This document shows, piece by piece, positions 27,434 through 36,987 of a stretch of 64,000 nt of DNA. Origin of the DNA: an uncultured Paracoccaceae bacterium (lineage in GTDB: Bacteria > Pseudomonadota > Alphaproteobacteria > Rhodobacterales > Rhodobacteraceae); NCBI GenBank assembly GCA_947488605.1, contig CANKZJ010000001.1, forward strand, positions 1 through 64,000, given 5' to 3'. Numbering within the stretch: the first letter of the stretch is position 1; the number at the start of each line of letters is the position of its first letter. Made by a program: the position numbers and the translations under genes. The notes under the pieces are model-generated. The model saw only the letters and a program-made list of their open reading frames with translations. It did not search any database and was not told the DNA's origin.

Positions 27434-27976
27434 TTAGAAAAAACTCTGCGCTGATACCAATGCGTACATGCCGTAAACTGCCGTCGCAAAGATGGACACC
27501 ATTCCAATCAATTGGGTCAGCAAGCGTACCCGAAATAGCTTCGCCACAAGGTCATCGCCAGACAGCGGCTGCGTGCGCAATTCGTGGGCCAGGTTCATGT
27601 TCACTAGCCCGATCACGGTCAAAGGTGCCCCCAGCACAAACAGGCCCTGCGCCAGCTCCATGCGGTAAACGAAGCCCAGTATTGCCAGCGAGACCAAGAT
27701 AAATGTACCAACGGCAGAGAGTGCAATCGCCATAATCCCGTCAACAACGGTGATGCGACGCACATTGATATCTACCAATACTTCCAGATCGCGCACGTGC
27801 TGTCCCTTCTCCGCGCGCGCGCGGTAGAGCACGTCAAACGGAATGCCGATCAACCAATGGCTGGCAGCGGCCCATGACACAGCCACAGCCGCCCAATACC
27901 AAAAGCTTGAGAAGGTATTCAGCTCGATCAACCGGGTGACGGTTTGGGTCCAATCCAAGGTAGTGTTCCACTGCAT
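27434..27976 (-). CDS. Small four-segment membrane protein
   Basis: Product of 180 residues from the ATG at 27976; a TTG 30 bases upstream gives 190. It has four or five predicted membrane segments, the first in FWYWAAVAVSWAAASHWLIG, with a charged stretch YRARAEKGQHVRDLEVLVDINVRR between the first and second. Some Rhodobacterales annotations attach the label 'component of SufBCD complex' to proteins like this, but nothing in the sequence supports iron-sulfur work. It stands between mfd and hemB. Function unknown. Confidence 0.6.
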   Translation of the reverse strand: MQWNTTLDWTQTVTRLIELNTFSSFWYWAAVAVSWAAASHWLIGIPFDVLYRARAEKGQHVRDLEVLVDINVRRITVVDGIMAIALSAVGTFILVSLAILGFVYRMELAQGLFVLGAPLTVIGLVNMNLAHELRTQPLSGDDLVAKLFRVRLLTQLIGMVSIFATAVYGMYALVSAQSFF

Positions 27977-28081
27977 TTGTGCCGTTTCGCGGAACCTAGT
28001 CCCCAATCACGGACTTGCCCAGCCTTGTGATGCCGTAAAATCCATGCGACCAAGAAAATGTCGCAAGAAAGGCCTTGATCT

Positions 28082-29083
28082 ATGAAACCGACCCTCGCCC
28101 CTTATCCTGCCACGCGGCTGCGCCGTATGCGCCAATCGCCCAACCTGCGTGCGCTTGCGCGCCAGAATACGCTGACGGTGGATGATCTGATTTGGCCTGT
28201 GTTCGTGATGGACGGCAAAGATGCAGAAACACCTGTCGCATCCATGCCCGGTGTGGTGCGTCGCACGGTTGACCGTATCGCCGACGCCGCCAAAGAGGCG
28301 CAATCACTGGGCATTCCCGCAATTTGTATCTTTCCCTACACCGGGATGGAGGCCCGCACCGAGGATTGCGCGATGGCGTGGGACCCCAATAACCTGACCA
28401 ATCAAGCCATTCGCGCTATCAAGGATGCAGCTCCCGATATCGCAGTGATGACTGATATCGCGCTTGATCCCTACAATATCAACGGCCACGATGGTTTCGT
28501 TGAAAACGGCGAGATCGTGAATGATCGCACGGTTGAGGCCTTGGTCAAGATGGGGCTCGCCCAGGCCGAAGCCGGTGCTGATATTCTTGGCCCTTCTGAT
28601 ATGATGGACGGACGCATCGGTGCTATCCGCACAGCACTTGAGGCTGAGGGCCATCAGAACGTGGCGATCCTCAGCTATACTGCGAAATATGCGTCTGCTT
28701 TCTATGGCCCGTTCCGCGATGCCGTTGGGGCGTCGTCCGCGCTGACGGGCGATAAGAACACCTATCAAATGGACCCAGGCAACAGCGACGAGGCATTGCG
28801 TTTGGTTGAACGTGATCTGCGCGAAGGTGCGGATATGATCATGGTCAAACCCGGCATGCCCTATTTGGACATTTGCAGACGGGTCAAAGACAGCTTTGGC
28901 GTGCCGACCTACGCCTACCAGGTAAGCGGTGAATACGCGATGTTGCAGGCGGCTGCACAAAACGGTTGGCTGGACGGTGAGAAGGTCATGATGGAAAGCC
29001 TGCTTGCGTTCAAACGCGCTGGTTGTGACGGGATTCTGACGTATTTCGCACCGGCTGCAGCCAAACTACTCCGAAAGGGGTAG
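28082..29083 (+). CDS. hemB: Delta-aminolevulinate dehydratase, Mg-type metal site
   Basis: Product of 333 residues. It condenses two 5-aminolevulinate molecules to porphobilinogen in heme and (bacterio)chlorophyll synthesis. The two active-site lysines are visible: SYTAKYASAF (Lys202) and MIMVKPGMPY (Lys256). The metal region DIALDPYNINGHDG (125-138) lacks the three cysteines of zinc enzymes and carries Asp/Ala instead, as in the magnesium-dependent enzymes of Pseudomonas and rhizobia. This points to Mg2+ or Mg/K activation rather than zinc. Length is normal and the ATG at 28082 is the only good start. Confidence 0.95.
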   Translation: MKPTLAPYPATRLRRMRQSPNLRALARQNTLTVDDLIWPVFVMDGKDAETPVASMPGVVRRTVDRIADAAKEAQSLGIPAICIFPYTGMEARTEDCAMAWDPNNLTNQAIRAIKDAAPDIAVMTDIALDPYNINGHDGFVENGEIVNDRTVEALVKMGLAQAEAGADILGPSDMMDGRIGAIRTALEAEGHQNVAILSYTAKYASAFYGPFRDAVGASSALTGDKNTYQMDPGNSDEALRLVERDLREGADMIMVKPGMPYLDICRRVKDSFGVPTYAYQVSGEYAMLQAAAQNGWLDGEKVMMESLLAFKRAGCDGILTYFAPAAAKLLRKG

Positions 29084-29128
29084 TCTGCCGTCCGTGTCAC
29101 ATTTGTTCCACAGGCTTTCCGATATGGT

Positions 29129-29557
29129 TCAGTTGACGGTGATCGTGATCACGTCGCTTAGTACCGGCGGGTTATGCGGCACATGTGTCCAATCGCCCAG
29201 CAAGAGCTGCAAAGTATGCGTCCCTGTTGGTAAGTCCTTGGTCACTTGTGTCTGACCACCACCAAAGTGGACAACTTGATCGGATGCCGGCAAGCCGGAG
29301 TCCATATCAAGCGTGCTGGAGTCAGTATTGATCAGCAAGTGATGATGACCGGTGTTTTCAAGTTCGACGTTGGCTGGCGCAATACCCATGCCCTCAAGAC
29401 CAAAAATAATGGTCACTGGATTTGACAAAACAGCCCCATCCATCGGTGAAATGATATAGGCACGCGCCTCCTCGGGTGCTGCACTGCGATGCCCGTCCGC
29501 AAAGGCCGGTGTCGTTGTTAAAAGCGCTGCGAAAACAATGGACAAAGTATGTTTCAT
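29129..29557 (-). CDS. DUF4399 periplasmic protein
   Basis: Product of 142 residues from the ATG at 29557, preceded by GGGAGGA. A signal peptide ends in TPAFA near residue 20. The mature part has VEL-type beta strands with ENTGHHHLLINTD, VHFGGGQTQVTKDLPTGTHT and LLLGDWTHVPHNPP, matching DUF4399, a family of beta-sandwich secreted proteins. The cluster of histidines (GHHHL and WTHVPH) could bind copper or another metal, but this is a guess. A longer upstream reading is rejected. A perfect inverted repeat lies in its leader. Confidence 0.8.
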   Translation of the reverse strand: MKHTLSIVFAALLTTTPAFADGHRSAAPEEARAYIISPMDGAVLSNPVTIIFGLEGMGIAPANVELENTGHHHLLINTDSSTLDMDSGLPASDQVVHFGGGQTQVTKDLPTGTHTLQLLLGDWTHVPHNPPVLSDVITITVN

Positions 29558-29569
29558 AGTATCCTCCCA

Positions 29570-29592
29570 ATACGGATCACCGCGATCCGTAT
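29570..29592. promoter_or_regulatory. Perfect inverted repeat in the DUF4399 leader
   Basis: ATACGGATC (29570-29578) and GATCCGTAT (29584-29592) form a 9-base perfect inverted repeat with a 5-base spacer, 13 bases upstream of the DUF4399 start. It could be an operator or an mRNA hairpin just before the ribosome site. No U-tract follows on either strand, so it is not a terminator. Confidence 0.5.
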
Positions 29593-29777
29593 CTAAAAAG
29601 ATAGTGCCAAGCCTCTTACAGACAAATATTCTGAGCTTTGGTTGGCCTGTCGTTCTGTCACAAGAATGCGATAAGGGCTTGGTCAAGTTGCGGGTGACAG
29701 CGTGGCAGGAATTCTCTATACATAAAGGCATAAGAGGCGGAAAACGTCTCCATCACAGGCAAATAGGCGGATCTATT

Positions 29778-30335
29778 ATGAGTAATTTTTCAAGGCGCAG
29801 CTTTGCGCTTGGCACGTTAGCGGCCACGACGTTGGCGGCTTGCGGAAACGGCATTGGTGGCGCAGGCGCTGCGACGATTGATGCGCGTGTCGACAGCACC
29901 CTGGACGGCATGTTTCAGCAATATCCCGGTACACGTGACCTTGCCTCACGCGCCGCTGGCGTTTTGGTGATGCCATTAGTGACCGAAGTCGGTCTTGGTC
30001 TGGGTGGATCATATGGGCGCGGTGCGCTGCGTGTGGGTCCGTCGACGGTCGACTACTATTCGAGCACCTCTGGCAGTGCCGGTCTTCAAATCGGTGCACA
30101 GCAATTCAGCCACGTGTTGTTCTTTATGACATCCGAGGCTTTGTTGGAATTCCGCCAATCCCAAGGGTGGGCTGCTGGTGCTGATGTTGAGTATGCGATC
30201 AACGATCAAAGCGAGATGCTGCGCGCTGAAACCACGACATCGCTCTCGCCGGTGATTGCTGTGATCTTTGGCCAAACAGGTTTGCGCCTTGGCGCGACGC
30301 TTGAAGGCACCAAATACACGCGCATCATTCCTTAG
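29778..30335 (+). CDS. SYLF (YSC84-like) lipoprotein
   Basis: Product of 185 residues from ATG 29778. The N-terminus FSRRSFALGTLAATTLAACG has a twin-arginine-like RRSF and a lipobox ending in LAAC, so the mature protein is probably a lipoprotein. The rest matches the SYLF domain of Ysc84-type lipid-binding proteins: GVLVMPLVTEVGLGLGGSYG and SEALLEFRQSQGW. Bacterial SYLF proteins are generally periplasmic or outer-membrane associated, and their role is uncertain. It overlaps the convergent oxidoreductase by 4 bases. Confidence 0.8.
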   Translation: MSNFSRRSFALGTLAATTLAACGNGIGGAGAATIDARVDSTLDGMFQQYPGTRDLASRAAGVLVMPLVTEVGLGLGGSYGRGALRVGPSTVDYYSSTSGSAGLQIGAQQFSHVLFFMTSEALLEFRQSQGWAAGADVEYAINDQSEMLRAETTTSLSPVIAVIFGQTGLRLGATLEGTKYTRIIP

Positions 30336-32743
30336 GCGCGTAGCTTCGTTCCGGCAGGGTCAAACGGTGGCTCTGCCAGGACAACGCCGCGGTGTGGTTT
30401 ACCCAAGATCATCACATCCACGGCTGTGCCCGGTGCGACCCCTTTCAGGTAGCCCAACGCGAGCGATTTTTCGACACTATAGCCATATGTTCCTGACGTG
30501 ACGCGCCCAACAGGTGTGCCATCGGGCAGAAATATCGGCTCGCCGCCCGTTGCGTCTGCGTTCGTAACGTCCTGAACTTCGATCAACGACAGCACCTCGC
30601 GTGCGGGATTGTCTTTGATCTTTAAGTAGCTGTCTTTGTTTAGGAAATTCTTTTCAAGCTTGATCAGGCGGTCCAGCCCCACTTCCTGTGGCCAATACTC
30701 GGGCGAGTATTCGCGGCTCCAGCTGCCATAGCCTTTTTCAATCCGCAACGACATCAGCGCACGTGACCCGACGGGGCCTGCTCCGATGTCCTTGCCTGCC
30801 TCGATCAAAGCTTCAAAAAGGCGGCGCTGATCGGCCTCAGCGCAATGCAATTCCCAACCCAGATCGCCGGTAAACGATACCCGCAATGCGATGACGTCGA
30901 CACCTGCGACTGTAATCCTTTGGGACCGCATGAAAGGAAAGGCGTCAGTGCTGAGATCGGTGTTGGTCAGGCGTGCAAGCAAAGCCCGCGATTGCGGCCC
31001 TGCGACGTTGAACCCGCACATCGTATCCGTTCTGCTCTCGAATGTGGTGCCATCGGGCAAGCGCACCTCTTTCCAGAACCGTTGATGATAGCGTTCGGCA
31101 GCCCCTCCGCCGATGATCATGAATTCGTCCTGCGCAAGCCGGGTCACGGTGAAATCACCGGCAATCCCACCGTTCACGCCGATCAAGGGCGTGAGGCAAG
31201 ATCGTCCAATGGTCTTTGGCATATTGTTGGCAAAGACAGCATTCAGCCAATCCGCAGCACCCGGCCCCCTGACAAAATACTTTGCAAAGTTCGAGATATC
31301 GATAATACCGGCCGTCTGTCGCAGCATGCGGGCCTCGTTGCCGACCGGTTCAAACCAGTTTTGCCGCGTAAAGCCGTTGGTGTCTTCGACGCCGGGGGTA
31401 TCAGCAAACCAGAGCGGATGTTCCCAACCGTAATTGAGGCCAAAAACAGCGCCCATCGCCTTTTGCGTCTCATAAACAGGTCTGGTGCGTACAGGTCGCC
31501 CTGCGGCGCGTTCCTCATTCGGGAAATGGATCGCAAAGCGCTTTGCGTATTGATCGCCAACCCTTGCTTTCGTGAACTTCGCATCGGCCCAAGGTCCAAA
31601 GCGGGCCACATCCCAGGCGAACATGTCGTAATCGCTTTCGCCTTTGATGATCCATTGCGCGGCCATCAGCCCCATGCCGCCGGATTGACTGAACCCGGGG
31701 ATAATGCCGTTACAGCAGAAGTAGTTGCACAATTCAGGGTGCGGGCCATAAAGCACATTGCTGTCAGGCGACCAAATCATCGGGCCGTTGATCACGCGTT
31801 TGATCCCTGCCTCGCCCACCACAGGCACACGGTCAATGGCACGCATCATATTGTCTTCGATACGCTCCAGATCATCGGCGAACAGCTCGTGGCCAAAGCC
31901 TTGTGGCGTTCCATCTTCTGCCCAGAACCGCACATCTTTTTCATACGCACCAACAAGCAACCCCTGCCCTTCTTGGCGCAAATAGTATTCTCCGTCACGG
32001 TCGGCGACTGACGGCAGACGGCGGTCCATCGCGGCAATTTCAGGAATTGTTTCCGTGACAAAATACTGATGCTCTGTCGGCAAAAGCGGCAATGTGATAC
32101 CCGCCAGCTTCGCGACTTCACGCCCCCACAGACCGGCGGCATTGATCACCCATTCGGTACTGATGTTGCCCTTCGGCGTCTCGACAATCCATGATCCATC
32201 AGGCTGCGAAACAGTCGCCGTGACGGGGGTAAAGCGGTAGATTTCTGCCCCTCTTTGCCGCGCGCCTATCGCGTAAGCGTTCGTCACACCCGAAGGGTCT
32301 ACATTACCGCCATCAGGCTCGTACATGATGCAGCGAATGCCGTCATAATCGACCAATGGGTGCAGACGCTCGGCCTCTGCGCGGTCAACTTCGTGGAAAT
32401 TCATGCCGTAAAATTTGGCCTTTGCTGCCTGCAAACGCAACTGATGCTCGCGTTCTTCGGTCTGTGCCAGATAGAGCGAACCGGGCTGAAAAACCCCGCA
32501 AGACTGCCCGGTTTCTTCCTCCAGCGCATTATAAAGGTTCATCGTGTAATGCTGGATACGGCTGATGTTGGTACTGTCATGCAGCCCGTGGATATTGGCC
32601 GCTGCGTGCCACGTGGATCCGGACGTCAGTTCGTCGCGTTCCAGCAAAACAACATCCGTCCACCCCAATTTTGCCAGATGGTACAAAATGGAACAGCCAA
32701 TCACGCCGCCTCCGATGACGACGGCTTGGGCATGGGTACGCAT
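30332..32743 (-). CDS. FAD-dependent oxidoreductase of the dimethylglycine/sarcosine dehydrogenase family
   Basis: Product of 803 residues with two parts. The N-terminal half (to about 370) is a DAO-type flavoprotein starting AVVIGGGVIGCSILYHL (7-23). SGSTWHAAAN (41-50) includes His46, the position where DMGDH-type enzymes attach FAD covalently. The C-terminal half is a GcvT/glycine-cleavage T-like domain that takes the one-carbon unit to tetrahydrofolate. Such enzymes demethylate dimethylglycine or sarcosine and work in glycine betaine breakdown. A close relative of the same length is encoded head-to-head at 32892. Substrate is inferred from family only. Confidence 0.85.
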   Translation of the reverse strand: MRTHAQAVVIGGGVIGCSILYHLAKLGWTDVVLLERDELTSGSTWHAAANIHGLHDSTNISRIQHYTMNLYNALEEETGQSCGVFQPGSLYLAQTEEREHQLRLQAAKAKFYGMNFHEVDRAEAERLHPLVDYDGIRCIMYEPDGGNVDPSGVTNAYAIGARQRGAEIYRFTPVTATVSQPDGSWIVETPKGNISTEWVINAAGLWGREVAKLAGITLPLLPTEHQYFVTETIPEIAAMDRRLPSVADRDGEYYLRQEGQGLLVGAYEKDVRFWAEDGTPQGFGHELFADDLERIEDNMMRAIDRVPVVGEAGIKRVINGPMIWSPDSNVLYGPHPELCNYFCCNGIIPGFSQSGGMGLMAAQWIIKGESDYDMFAWDVARFGPWADAKFTKARVGDQYAKRFAIHFPNEERAAGRPVRTRPVYETQKAMGAVFGLNYGWEHPLWFADTPGVEDTNGFTRQNWFEPVGNEARMLRQTAGIIDISNFAKYFVRGPGAADWLNAVFANNMPKTIGRSCLTPLIGVNGGIAGDFTVTRLAQDEFMIIGGGAAERYHQRFWKEVRLPDGTTFESRTDTMCGFNVAGPQSRALLARLTNTDLSTDAFPFMRSQRITVAGVDVIALRVSFTGDLGWELHCAEADQRRLFEALIEAGKDIGAGPVGSRALMSLRIEKGYGSWSREYSPEYWPQEVGLDRLIKLEKNFLNKDSYLKIKDNPAREVLSLIEVQDVTNADATGGEPIFLPDGTPVGRVTSGTYGYSVEKSLALGYLKGVAPGTAVDVMILGKPHRGVVLAEPPFDPAGTKLRA

Positions 32744-32891
32744 CGGGAAGACCTTTCACTTGATGACCTCTTGAGGGTCCGCAATGTGCTGATCTATGGA
32801 TAGCAATGCTGCGACATTAGATGTCGCATTCGGAACCGACGGTCGCTTTTTCGCTGGCATAGTACCAAAAAAGCTTATGGAGTATCTTGCC

Positions 32892-35300
32892 ATGAAAACC
32901 ACCACACAAGCCGTGGTCATCGGAGGCGGCGTCGTTGGTGCCTCTGTGCTTTACCATCTCACGAAACTGGGGTGGTCTGACGTGATGCTGTTGGAGCGTT
33001 CCGAACTGACGTCCGGCTCCACATGGCACGCGGCGGGTGGGTTTCATACGCTCAATGGCGACACGAACATGGCGGCTTTGCAGGGCTACACGATCAAGCT
33101 TTATCGCGAGTTGGAAGAAATCACCGGCATGTCATGTGGTCTGCACCATGTGGGTGGTGTGACCTTGGCCGATAACCAAGACCGTTTTGATATGTTGGTC
33201 GCAGAGCGCGCAAAGCATCGCTACATGGGACTTGAAACAGAGATTGTCGGTCCCGAAGAGATTGCGAAAATCGCCCCGATTACGAACCTCGATGGCATCG
33301 TTGGCGGGCTTTACGATCCATTGGACGGTCATTTGGATCCGTCAGGCACAACCCACGCTTATGCCAAGGCTGCGCGCATGGGCGGGGCCACGATCGAATT
33401 ACACACCAAGGTAATCGAGACGAACCCGCGCCCGGACGGCACATGGGATGTGGTAACCGACAAAGGCACAATTCATGCACAGCATGTGGTGAATGCCGCC
33501 GGTCTGTGGGCGCGCGAGGTGGCTGCGATGGCCGGATCATATGTGCCGCTACATCCGATGGAACATCAATACATCGTCACAGACGCGTTGCCCGAGATTT
33601 ACGAGCGTGACGCAGAGCATCCGCATGTGATGGACCCTGCCGGTGAAAGCTATCTGCGCCAAGAAGGGCGCGGGCTTTGCATTGGATTTTACGAACAACC
33701 CTGCGAGCCTTGGGCGGTGGATGGCACACCTTGGGAGTTCGGGCATGAGTTGTTGCCGGACAATCTGGACAAGATCGAAGATTCGATCGCATTCGCCTAC
33801 AAGCGCTTCCCTGTTCTGGAAACAGCCGGCGTCAAGTCCGTGATCCACGGCCCGTTCACCTTTGCGCCCGACGGAAACCCGTTGGTCGGTCCTGTGCCTG
33901 GGTTGCGCAATTACTGGTCGGCCTGTGGCGTGATGGCCGGGTTCAGTCAGGGTGGTGGCGTTGGATTGATGCTTGCACAATGGATGACGACGGGTGAATG
34001 CGAACGTGATGTCACAGCGATGGATGTGGGGCGTTATGGCAAGTGGATTACGCCAGGCTATACCCGACCAAAGGTCATCGAGAATTACCAAAACCGGTTT
34101 TCTGTCAGCTATCCGAACGAAGAACTACCCGCCGCGCGGCCGCACCGTACAACGCCGATGTACGATATATTCAGCGATCTGGGCGCCGTTTGGGGGCATC
34201 AATTCGGCCTTGAGGTGCCAAATTACTTCGCCCAATCAGGTGAGCCAACGTATGAGACGCCAACGTTCCGGCGCTCGGACGCGTGGGAGGCAACGGCCCG
34301 CGAGGTCAAAGCGGTGCGCAGCAGTGTCGGCATCAACGAAGTTCAGAACTTTGGAAAATTCGCAGTTACCGGCGATGGCGCGCGCGCTTGGCTGGACATG
34401 ATCATGGCCGGGCGCATCCCGCAGCCGGGTCGCATGTCGCTGACGCCGATGCTGTCGCCCAAAGGCAGGCTTTGGGGGGATTTCACCGTTTCCTGCCTCG
34501 CAGAAACAACGTTCCAACTGACCGCCAGCTATGGCGCGCAAGACATTCATCACCGTTGGTTCCTACAAAACCCAGCTGATGATGTGCGGGTCGAAAACAT
34601 CTCGGACAGGCGGACCGGGTTTCAAATTGCCGGGCCAAATGCACGTGATCTTTTAGCAGGCTGCACCCGTGATGATGTGGCCGCCATGAAATTCATGGAT
34701 GTGCGCGATATGACCGTTGGACAGGTGGCCTGTATCGTTCAACGCGTCAGCTATACCGGTGATCTTGGGTATGAGATTTATTGCGATGAAATGGATCAGC
34801 GGCAATTATGGTGGACGCTTTGGCGAGCAGGTCAGCCTTTGGGGATCACACCTTTTGGCATGCGCGCGATGATGTCATTGCGTCTGGATCGTTTCTTTGG
34901 GTCATGGCTGAACGAGTTTTCGCCGGACTATACGGCGGCTGAAACTGGGATGGACCGTTTCATCAGCTTCAAAAAGAACGTGGATTTTGTCGGGCGCGCA
35001 ACCGCCGAAGCGGAGCGTATAACGCCCCCTGCCCGCACGTCAGTTGCATTTGAAGTCGATGCCGTTGATGCAGATGTTGTTGGCTATGAGCCGGTATTTA
35101 TCGACGGCGAGGTCAAAGGGTTTTGCACGTCAGGCGGATATTCGCACCATGCGGGTAAATCAATTGCGCTAGCATTGATCCCGCGTGAGGCCGCAACAAA
35201 TGACCTTGCAGTTGAAATTGAAATCATGGGTCAGCGCCGCCCGGCCAAGCGTGTTATCACGCATCTGTTTGATCCAGACGGCGTGGCCATGCGCGGATGA
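32892..35300 (+). CDS. FAD-dependent oxidoreductase, paralogue of the divergent gene
   Basis: Product of 802 residues from ATG 32892; an upstream in-frame ATG near 32796 would add 32 residues and is less likely. It has the same two-part plan as the gene at 30332-32743: AVVIGGGVVGASVLYHL, His46 in SGSTWHAAGG, and a C-terminal GcvT-like domain (LRLDRFFGSWLNEFSPDYTA). The two proteins share the N-terminal fold almost residue for residue around the flavin site but differ after WHAA (GGFHTLNG here, AANIHGLH there), which suggests different substrates. It is coupled by ATGA to the MobA-like gene. Confidence 0.85.
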   Translation: MKTTTQAVVIGGGVVGASVLYHLTKLGWSDVMLLERSELTSGSTWHAAGGFHTLNGDTNMAALQGYTIKLYRELEEITGMSCGLHHVGGVTLADNQDRFDMLVAERAKHRYMGLETEIVGPEEIAKIAPITNLDGIVGGLYDPLDGHLDPSGTTHAYAKAARMGGATIELHTKVIETNPRPDGTWDVVTDKGTIHAQHVVNAAGLWAREVAAMAGSYVPLHPMEHQYIVTDALPEIYERDAEHPHVMDPAGESYLRQEGRGLCIGFYEQPCEPWAVDGTPWEFGHELLPDNLDKIEDSIAFAYKRFPVLETAGVKSVIHGPFTFAPDGNPLVGPVPGLRNYWSACGVMAGFSQGGGVGLMLAQWMTTGECERDVTAMDVGRYGKWITPGYTRPKVIENYQNRFSVSYPNEELPAARPHRTTPMYDIFSDLGAVWGHQFGLEVPNYFAQSGEPTYETPTFRRSDAWEATAREVKAVRSSVGINEVQNFGKFAVTGDGARAWLDMIMAGRIPQPGRMSLTPMLSPKGRLWGDFTVSCLAETTFQLTASYGAQDIHHRWFLQNPADDVRVENISDRRTGFQIAGPNARDLLAGCTRDDVAAMKFMDVRDMTVGQVACIVQRVSYTGDLGYEIYCDEMDQRQLWWTLWRAGQPLGITPFGMRAMMSLRLDRFFGSWLNEFSPDYTAAETGMDRFISFKKNVDFVGRATAEAERITPPARTSVAFEVDAVDADVVGYEPVFIDGEVKGFCTSGGYSHHAGKSIALALIPREAATNDLAVEIEIMGQRRPAKRVITHLFDPDGVAMRG

Positions 35301-35887
35301 CACCGATCTTGATCCTTGCGGCAGGGCAATCCACGCGCATGCGCGGTCGCGACAAACTGCTTGAGGATATGGACGGTGAACCCTTGCTGCACAGGCAAGT
35401 CAGGATGGCGCTTGCCACTGGTGCACCGACCTATGTGGCGCTGCCTACGCAAGATAGTTTGCGTCACCGGGTTGTGTCCAACCTGCCTGTGACGGCGTTA
35501 AATATTGAGAATGCACAAGAAGGTCTTTCCGCGACTTTGCGCGAAGCCGTGCCAAAGCTGGCGACAGCAGGCGCATTCATGGTGTTTCTGGCCGATCTTG
35601 TGACGCTTGAAGTGTCTGATTTACGCGCCGTCTTAAACGCGAGGCAGACACATCCCCGTCACCTTATTTGGCGCGGAGCAACGGAAGATGCCCGCCCCGG
35701 TCATCCAATTTTATTTGATGATAGCCTGCGAGATGACTTTGCCGCACTTACTGGCGACACTGGTGCAAAAAGCATCATCGCTGCCCATGAAGATCAAACG
35801 TATCTTGTGAAATTGCCCGAACAGCGCGCCCGCTTTGATCTCGATACACCAGAAGACTGGGCCGCTTGGCGTGACGCTAAGCGTTAA
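35297..35887 (+). CDS. MobA/MocA-like nucleotidyltransferase
   Basis: Product of 196 residues. N-terminal LILAAGQSTRMRGRDKLLED is the nucleotide-binding signature of NTP transferases of the MobA/MocA group, with FLADLVTLEVSDLRAV later. It may attach a nucleotide to molybdopterin, as MocA does, or to another small molecule. It overlaps the oxidoreductase upstream by 4 bases (ATGA) and is convergent with the Hint gene by an 11-base overlap. The reason for pairing with a GcvT/FAD oxidoreductase is unclear, since those enzymes need no molybdenum. Confidence 0.75.
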   Translation: MTPILILAAGQSTRMRGRDKLLEDMDGEPLLHRQVRMALATGAPTYVALPTQDSLRHRVVSNLPVTALNIENAQEGLSATLREAVPKLATAGAFMVFLADLVTLEVSDLRAVLNARQTHPRHLIWRGATEDARPGHPILFDDSLRDDFAALTGDTGAKSIIAAHEDQTYLVKLPEQRARFDLDTPEDWAAWRDAKR

Positions 35888-36692
35888 AAAGCATCTTTGC
35901 TTCACGGCGGCTTAGGCTACGCCTCGCAGCACCGTAAGCTGCGACACCCTCTGATGTTTCCAATTCTGGAAACAGCAAGAACAGCTCTTCTCTCTGCGCG
36001 CTATCAAACCCCTTAAGTGTAAAGTCACCGGGCTGAAAACTTTCGCTCCATGTGCCGTCAGACAAGACGATCTCGTGGTTTTCGCACATGATCGGCAAAT
36101 ACGTAATGTAGGGTTGGTTGGAGATTTCCACGCCATCCATATTCAGCATATGCTTAGCGGCGACCAATACTTCTGCGCGGTCAAAATAAAGCTGCGCCAA
36201 TTCAGAAACGATCAACATGCGGTGGCTGGGTGACACAAGCATGTCGCGCTCCGGTAAACCGTCACCGATCGCACCTTCTTTGACCAAGATAGGCCGCACT
36301 GTCGGCAATGCATTCAGCTGCTTGTAATCGATCCGCTTCTTTCCAATCCAAGTGATTGGCTGCAATCCGTTGTCCCGCGTGACGATGCGGTCACCGACCC
36401 TCAGATCCTCGGCCAGGACCTCGCCTTTTGGCGTAGCAATCGCGGTACCGGGCGTAAAACACGGGATAAGTTGGTCAATGTCAGACACAGACAGTGACGT
36501 TCCATCATCAAAGGTAACGATTTGATCACGCGGTGTGTCACCACCAGACGTCACGAAACCAATATCATCACCAATCAGACTAAGAATATCAGGATCGATC
36601 AGAAGATGTCCCGATCTGGCATCTTGGTCCGGCGCCGATTGGCAAATCTGAAGAGCGTCGGTGTCTTTTGCCATGGCCTCGTGATTTTCCAT
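35877..36692 (-). CDS. Hint-domain protein
   Basis: Product of 271 residues. Residues about 78-240 form a Hint (hedgehog/intein) domain: CFTPGTAIATPKGEVLAEDL starting at Cys78, VGDRIVTRDNGLQPITWIG, SPSHRML (154-160) and ENHEIVL (204-210). The Cys that would start self-cleavage and the TxxH-like SPSHRM are present; no intein-type C-terminal His-Asn junction with a following extein is seen. The protein is soluble and lacks a signal peptide. Hint proteins of this type occur in several copies in Roseobacter genomes. Whether it cleaves itself is unknown. A second member is at 56312-57403. Confidence 0.85.
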   Translation of the reverse strand: MENHEAMAKDTDALQICQSAPDQDARSGHLLIDPDILSLIGDDIGFVTSGGDTPRDQIVTFDDGTSLSVSDIDQLIPCFTPGTAIATPKGEVLAEDLRVGDRIVTRDNGLQPITWIGKKRIDYKQLNALPTVRPILVKEGAIGDGLPERDMLVSPSHRMLIVSELAQLYFDRAEVLVAAKHMLNMDGVEISNQPYITYLPIMCENHEIVLSDGTWSESFQPGDFTLKGFDSAQREELFLLFPELETSEGVAAYGAARRSLSRREAKMLFNA

Positions 36693-36901
36693 CGTCGTGT
36701 TTCACCGGTTTGCCGGTAGCTTTCGCAGCTTACCCGCCTTTTTTTCAATCAAGAACTGACATTGCAAGCATAAAGCCGCCAACAGACGTCTACATCGCCC
36801 GTTGAGCGTAAATAAGCTGATAAAATGACTATTTTGTGGTGAGTGATCGCGGCGACCACAACCACTGGTAGGTGGTGTGGCGTCTATAACATCTCAGGTG
36901 G

Positions 36902-36987
36902 TGGTGCCGATGGAGAGACTCGAACTCTCACGATATTACTATCGGGGGATTTTGAATCCCCTGCGTCTACCATTCCGCCACATCGGC
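36902..36987 (-). tRNA. tRNA-Leu (anticodon CAA)
   Basis: Reading the minus strand, GCCGATG and its partner CATCGGC form the acceptor stem (7 pairs), the anticodon arm is GGGGA-TTCAAAA-TCCCC with anticodon CAA, and the T-arm has GTTCGAGTC. A variable arm follows the anticodon arm, as expected for leucine, and CCA is encoded at 36902-36904. The total of 86 bases is normal for a class II tRNA. It reads the codon UUG. Confidence 0.93.

Noticed and set aside
30845-32011. Long open frame on the plus strand opposite the FAD oxidoreductase
   Set aside because: It is antisense to a gene with clear family motifs and has no ribosome site or recognisable domain.
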